Assembly: GCA_035281645.1 (NCBI GenBank) | Contig: DATEDN010000023.1 | Coordinates: forward strand, 1-7,369 | Length of the DNA stretch: 7,369 nt | Reading direction: 5' to 3' | DNA from: JACCTH01 sp035281645 | Lineage (GTDB): Bacteria; Actinomycetota; Acidimicrobiia; Spongiisociales; ZC4RG35 | Shown here: positions 6,627 through 7,369 of the stretch, in pieces | Numbering within the stretch: position 1 is the stretch's first letter | Layout: each line of letters opens with the position of its first letter | Notes under the pieces: model-generated | What the model was told of the DNA's origin: nothing | Seen by the model: the letters and a program-made list of their open reading frames with translations, nothing else | Databases searched by the model: none | Program-made: the position numbers and the translations under genes

Positions 6627-7369
6627 CTATGAGCTGGTTGGGGCCGGAGGAGTCGTGACGTTCGTGCGCTTGACCCGCCGGTAAAGGAACCAGGCCAGCC
6701 AAACGAAGGGCCCAGCAATCAGGATCAGGATCGGAAGGTTGTAAAGGACGAAGCGTATGGCAAAGGAGCCAATCGCCTGCAGATCCTCAACCAAGCTCCG
6801 CAATGCTTCTCGCGCCTGGACGGCCGGTTCCCAGACCGGATCTTCGGGGACGATCGGAATCGCCGCCGGGAGCGGGCTGATGCTGATGGAGATGGTGGCG
6901 AGCGACACCAGGTCGGTGAGGAGCTGCTTGCGCCCTTCAAGCTGTTCGATTTCACCGCGAGTGATGCGGATTTGGTCGAACACTTGCAGCAGCTTGCCGG
7001 GGTCAGCGTTGGGATTGTCTCGCAACTCTGACAGCAGAGCCAGCAATTCCTCCTCGAGGGCGTAGAGGTTGCGAAGTTGAGCCTCGATATCGACAAACTG
7101 GTCGGTGACGTCCTGGCTCTGGAGGGATTCGGTCACTACCCGATCGGCCAGTTCTCGAATCCCGGCCAGAGTGGCGGTGAGTTGATCGGTTGGCACCCGA
7201 ATGGTGAAGTTGATTACCGGCTGCTCCTCCAGGATTGCCTCGCCCACCTGGGAGGCGGCGAGAAATCCACCCGAAGTCTCCACCAGGAGAACGATCCGAT
7301 CGAAGGCATCCCGGGTGTCGGCGGCCTGGAGTTGGATCGAACCGTCGTAGATCACCTGGCGGTTGTCAA
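6627..7369 (-). CDS. DUF4349-type membrane protein (5' end cut by window edge)
   Basis: About 247 codons are visible, running off the right edge. The reading frame continues upstream of the GTG at 7355 as DNRQVIYDGSIQ, matching the family pattern in which R-x-V-I-Y precedes the first strand, so the true start and any signal or lipoprotein peptide lie outside the window. In order there are a beta-rich part with INFTIRVPTDQL, then QDVTDQFVDIEAQLRNL and a charged, leucine-rich, probably coiled-coil segment (EEELLALLSELRD to EIEQLEGRKQLL). LATISISISP follows, then one membrane helix (about 6681-6749) flanked by RRVKR, and a short PPAPTSS tail. This suggests an extracytoplasmic domain anchored by a C-terminal helix, with the basic residues on the cytoplasmic side. 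The function of the family is unknown to me. It converges on the ureohydrolase gene across 45 bp and is probably unrelated to the amine pathway. Confidence 0.85.
   Translation of the reverse strand, partial: DNRQVIYDGSIQLQAADTRDAFDRIVLLVETSGGFLAASQVGEAILEEQPVINFTIRVPTDQLTATLAGIRELADRVVTESLQSQDVTDQFVDIEAQLRNLYALEEELLALLSELRDNPNADPGKLLQVFDQIRITRGEIEQLEGRKQLLTDLVSLATISISISPLPAAIPIVPEDPVWEPAVQAREALRSLVEDLQAIGSFAIRFVLYNLPILILIAGPFVWLAWFLYRRVKRTNVTTPPAPTSS

Overview
The window is a compact, GC-rich stretch with six protein-coding genes, two of them cut by the window edges. GC-rich codon use, GTG and TTG starts, an actinobacterial-style LysA and an FAD oxidoreductase of a type common in Actinomycetota suggest a high-GC actinobacterium, perhaps an environmental lineage. 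This is inferred from sequence style, not from a search. There is no sign of a mobile element, phage, CRISPR array, tRNA or rRNA.

Layout: positions 1-4018 carry three minus-strand genes, read from right to left. They are a class III aminotransferase of the glutamate-1-semialdehyde aminomutase type (4018-2669), a DAO-fold FAD oxidoreductase (2672-1299, overlapping the previous stop by 4 nt) and diaminopimelate decarboxylase lysA (1268 to beyond the left edge). The spacing suggests one operon. A 43-bp divergent gap (4019-4061) separates them from two plus-strand genes: an NAD(P)-dependent aldehyde dehydrogenase (4062-5495) and an agmatinase/guanidinobutyrase-family ureohydrolase (5553-6581). 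A convergent minus-strand gene for a DUF4349 membrane protein (6627 to beyond the right edge) closes the window.

The four central enzymes make a plausible catabolic set for a guanidino compound or polyamine. The ureohydrolase would release urea and leave an amine. The aminotransferase and/or FAD oxidase would convert the amine to an aldehyde, and the aldehyde dehydrogenase would oxidise that to a carboxylic acid. The true substrate cannot be read from the sequence (agmatine/putrescine, 4-guanidinobutyrate/GABA and others are possible). lysA shows the diaminopimelate decarboxylase signatures and probably serves lysine synthesis, although it shares the transcription unit.

The most striking non-coding features are two long inverted repeats. 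One is a perfect 23-bp-arm palindrome starting 2 nt after the aldehyde dehydrogenase stop codon. The other is a 19-bp-arm hairpin overlapping the ureohydrolase stop codon. Neither has a U-tract, and both contain the 9-mer GATTTACGC, so they may belong to one family of hairpins placed at gene ends.

No gene-free stretch exceeds 60 bases. I see no clear evidence of a wholly new system; the cluster composition and the paired palindromes are the parts worth following up.
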